A stretch of DNA of 64,000 bases. Source: Paracoccaceae bacterium. GTDB taxonomy: Bacteria; Pseudomonadota; Alphaproteobacteria; Rhodobacterales; Rhodobacteraceae. The notes under the pieces are model-generated. The model did not search any database. It had not been told where the DNA came from and saw only the letters and a list, made by a program, of their open reading frames with translations. Within the stretch, counting starts at the first letter, position 1, and the number at the start of each line of letters is the position of its first letter. Location: positions 248,001-312,000 of the forward strand of contig WKFK01000015.1 in the NCBI GenBank assembly GCA_014872815.1. Direction: 5' to 3'. This document shows positions 62,617 to 64,000 of this stretch, one piece after another. Made by a program: the position numbers and the translations under genes.

Positions 62617-63831
62617 ATGAGCCAGATTGAGATCCAGCGTTTGGGGTTGCACGGCGACGGGATCGCCGAAGGCCCAATCTATGCCCCATTGACCCTGCCC
62701 GGCGAGATTGTGGAAGGAGAAATTGACGGCGACCGCCTGACCAACATGCGGGTGGTGACTCCGTCCGAGCACCGTGTGAAAGCGCCCTGTCGCCACTTCA
62801 AATCCTGTGGCGGATGCCAGTTGCAACATGCCTCCGACGCGTTCCTCGCGGACTGGAAAGTGGAGGTGGTGCGTCAGGCGCTTGCGGCGCAAGGTCTGGA
62901 AACAGATTTGCGCCCGATTGCGACCTCCCCGGCCAAGTCGCGTCGCCGCGCCGTGTTCTCCGCGCGCCGAACGAAGAAGGCGGCCTTGGTAGGGTTTCAT
63001 GCCCGCGCGTCCGACGTCATTGTCGAGGTTCCGGATTGCCAACTTCTGCATCCGGACCTTTTGACTGCCCGAGATGTAATTGCCCATCTGGCCCAGATTG
63101 GCGGATCGCGTAAAGGGGAGCTGAGCGCAACGGTCACGTTGTCTGATGCGGGGCTGGACCTGTCCATTGTCGGCGGCAAGGAACTGGACGGCCCGCTGCT
63201 TGCGCGGATGGCGCAGGAGGTGGAGCGGTTCAAACTGGCGCGTCTGACATGGGATGGGGAAGTGATTGCCACCCGCGTAGCACCCGCCCAAAACTTCGGC
63301 GCTGCCTCCGTTGTGCCGCCCCCCGGTGCGTTTTTGCAAGCCACAAAGGACGGCGAATCGGCGCTATTGAGCGCGGTGAAAAGTGCAATCACCCAAGGCG
63401 ACTTCGGCATTGACCTCTTTGCAGGATCGGGCACATTTACACTGCCGTTGGCGTCCCAATACCGGATGCATGGTGTGGAAGGTGAGAAGGCCATGATCCA
63501 GGCTTTGGATTCCGGCTGGCGCAAATCTCAAGGCCTCAAACAGGTGACCTCTGAGGCACGGGATCTGTTTAGAAATCCGATTGTGGCAGAAGACCTTAAC
63601 TATGATTTTGCATTGATTGATCCGCCGCGTGCCGGAGCAGAAGCACAGGTTGCGGAACTGGCAAAATCGAACATAGCAGAGATCGCCTATGTGTCATGCA
63701 ACCCAGTGACTTTTGCGCGGGATGCAGCTGTTTTGATCATGGCGGGTTATCGCCTGGATTGGGTGCAAACCGTTGATCAATTTCGCTGGTCCAGTCATGT
63801 GGAATTGGCTTCAAGGTTTGTTCGGAAATAG
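62617..63831 (+). CDS. TrmA/RlmD-type 5-methyluridine RNA methyltransferase
   Basis: A 404-aa SAM-dependent RNA methyltransferase. The Fe-S cluster cysteines are Cys58, Cys64 and Cys67 in CRHFKSCGGCQLQH, with a fourth in VPDCQLL. The SAM loop is DLFAGSGTFTLPLA, LIDPPRAGA and the catalytic SCNPVTFARD follow. Likely methylates 23S rRNA U1939 or tRNA U54; the family does not separate these reliably. A 9-bp hairpin ends at the base before the start codon. Confidence 0.92.
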   Translation: MSQIEIQRLGLHGDGIAEGPIYAPLTLPGEIVEGEIDGDRLTNMRVVTPSEHRVKAPCRHFKSCGGCQLQHASDAFLADWKVEVVRQALAAQGLETDLRPIATSPAKSRRRAVFSARRTKKAALVGFHARASDVIVEVPDCQLLHPDLLTARDVIAHLAQIGGSRKGELSATVTLSDAGLDLSIVGGKELDGPLLARMAQEVERFKLARLTWDGEVIATRVAPAQNFGAASVVPPPGAFLQATKDGESALLSAVKSAITQGDFGIDLFAGSGTFTLPLASQYRMHGVEGEKAMIQALDSGWRKSQGLKQVTSEARDLFRNPIVAEDLNYDFALIDPPRAGAEAQVAELAKSNIAEIAYVSCNPVTFARDAAVLIMAGYRLDWVQTVDQFRWSSHVELASRFVRK

Positions 63832-63916
63832 CTGCTATCACGCAGCCGTGAGAGGCCAAAATGGCTGAAATCTGTTAGAAGACCTCAAAATGAGGCAGGG
63901 TACATAAAGGACCTAT

Positions 63917-64000
63917 ATGATGCGTTTGATGTCCGCGTTGTTGATTGCGGTTTTGACGTTTGGCTTGGCGAGCTGTTCTAGCAAGTTTATGAAATACAAT
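63917..64000 (+). CDS. Lipoprotein, N-terminal fragment, possibly L,D-transpeptidase
   Basis: The 28 visible residues form a signal peptide with lipobox LASC (MMRLMSALLIAVLTFGLASC), followed by SSKFMKYN. AAAGGA precedes the start codon; ATG 63920 is equally possible. The CSSKFxxYN start is typical of roseobacter L,D-transpeptidase (YkuD) lipoproteins, but the catalytic domain is beyond the window edge, so the family is a guess. Confidence 0.5.
   Translation, partial: MMRLMSALLIAVLTFGLASCSSKFMKYN

Overview
This window is core-genome DNA of an alphaproteobacterium of the Rhodobacterales, most likely the Roseobacter group. Genus and species cannot be fixed from sequence alone. The placement rests on the regB/senC divergent pair, alphaproteobacterial AddAB rather than RecBCD, HemJ, an hslV...hslU cluster, and the order maf-aroE-coaE-dnaQ / hemJ-rho-mnmE-mnmG-rsmG-parA-parB. 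That order is the usual neighbourhood of the chromosomal replication origin in alphaproteobacteria. No rRNA, tRNA, insertion sequence, prophage or CRISPR array was seen.

Layout. 1-3.2 kb: partial senC/prrC-like gene, divergent regB redox sensor kinase and a membrane-anchored PAS protein without a kinase domain. 3.2-12.1 kb: tightly overlapping operon tsaE-amgK-murU-addB-addA followed by trxA. 12.1-18.4 kb: a kinase-like phosphotransferase, then hslV - aldo/keto reductase - membrane protein - hslU, and a lipoprotein hydrolase. 18.4-24.7 kb: Smr protein, mltA and a Tim44-domain protein leftward; fxsA and secB rightward; then leftward maf-aroE-coaE-dnaQ. 24.66-25.07 kb: intergenic candidate oriC with two perfect and two one-mismatch DnaA boxes plus an AT-rich stretch. 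25.1-32.4 kb: hemJ, rho, mnmE, mnmG, rsmG, parA and parB, with two perfect parS palindromes, one on the mnmG start codon and one inside rsmG. 32.4-38.1 kb: a DUF454 protein, hemW-rdgB-rph, and divergent hrcA-grpE with a TPM-domain protein. 38.1-53.0 kb: mutS, a PfkB kinase, exported MsrA, a sugar transferase/epimerase pair, class IV aminotransferase, sulfotransferase-like protein, SCP2 protein, orphan NodT-type outer-membrane lipoprotein, MscS channel, M48 protease with DUF898 protein, and argG. 53.2-64 kb: a membrane protein, ilvA, Hpt protein, REC-PP2C phosphatase, two Nudix hydrolases, hslO, cca, an ABC exporter, a TrmA-type RNA methyltransferase, and the start of a lipoprotein gene that resembles an L,D-transpeptidase.

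Functionally, the window combines replication initiation and chromosome segregation (oriC, parS, ParAB), tRNA modification (TsaE, MnmE, MnmG, Cca), proteostasis (HslUV, HrcA, GrpE, Hsp33, SecB, Trx), DNA repair (AddAB, MutS), nucleotide-pool cleaning (Maf, RdgB, Nudix), envelope work (AmgK-MurU recycling, MltA, lipoproteins) and redox/heme functions (RegB, SenC, HemJ, HemW). I see no clearly new multi-gene system. The most unusual signals are non-coding: the origin and parS placement, an 11-bp tandem repeat found at two distant loci, a perfect operator-like palindrome before a sugar kinase gene, and three strong hairpins whose 3' arms carry the Shine-Dalgarno sequence of the next gene.
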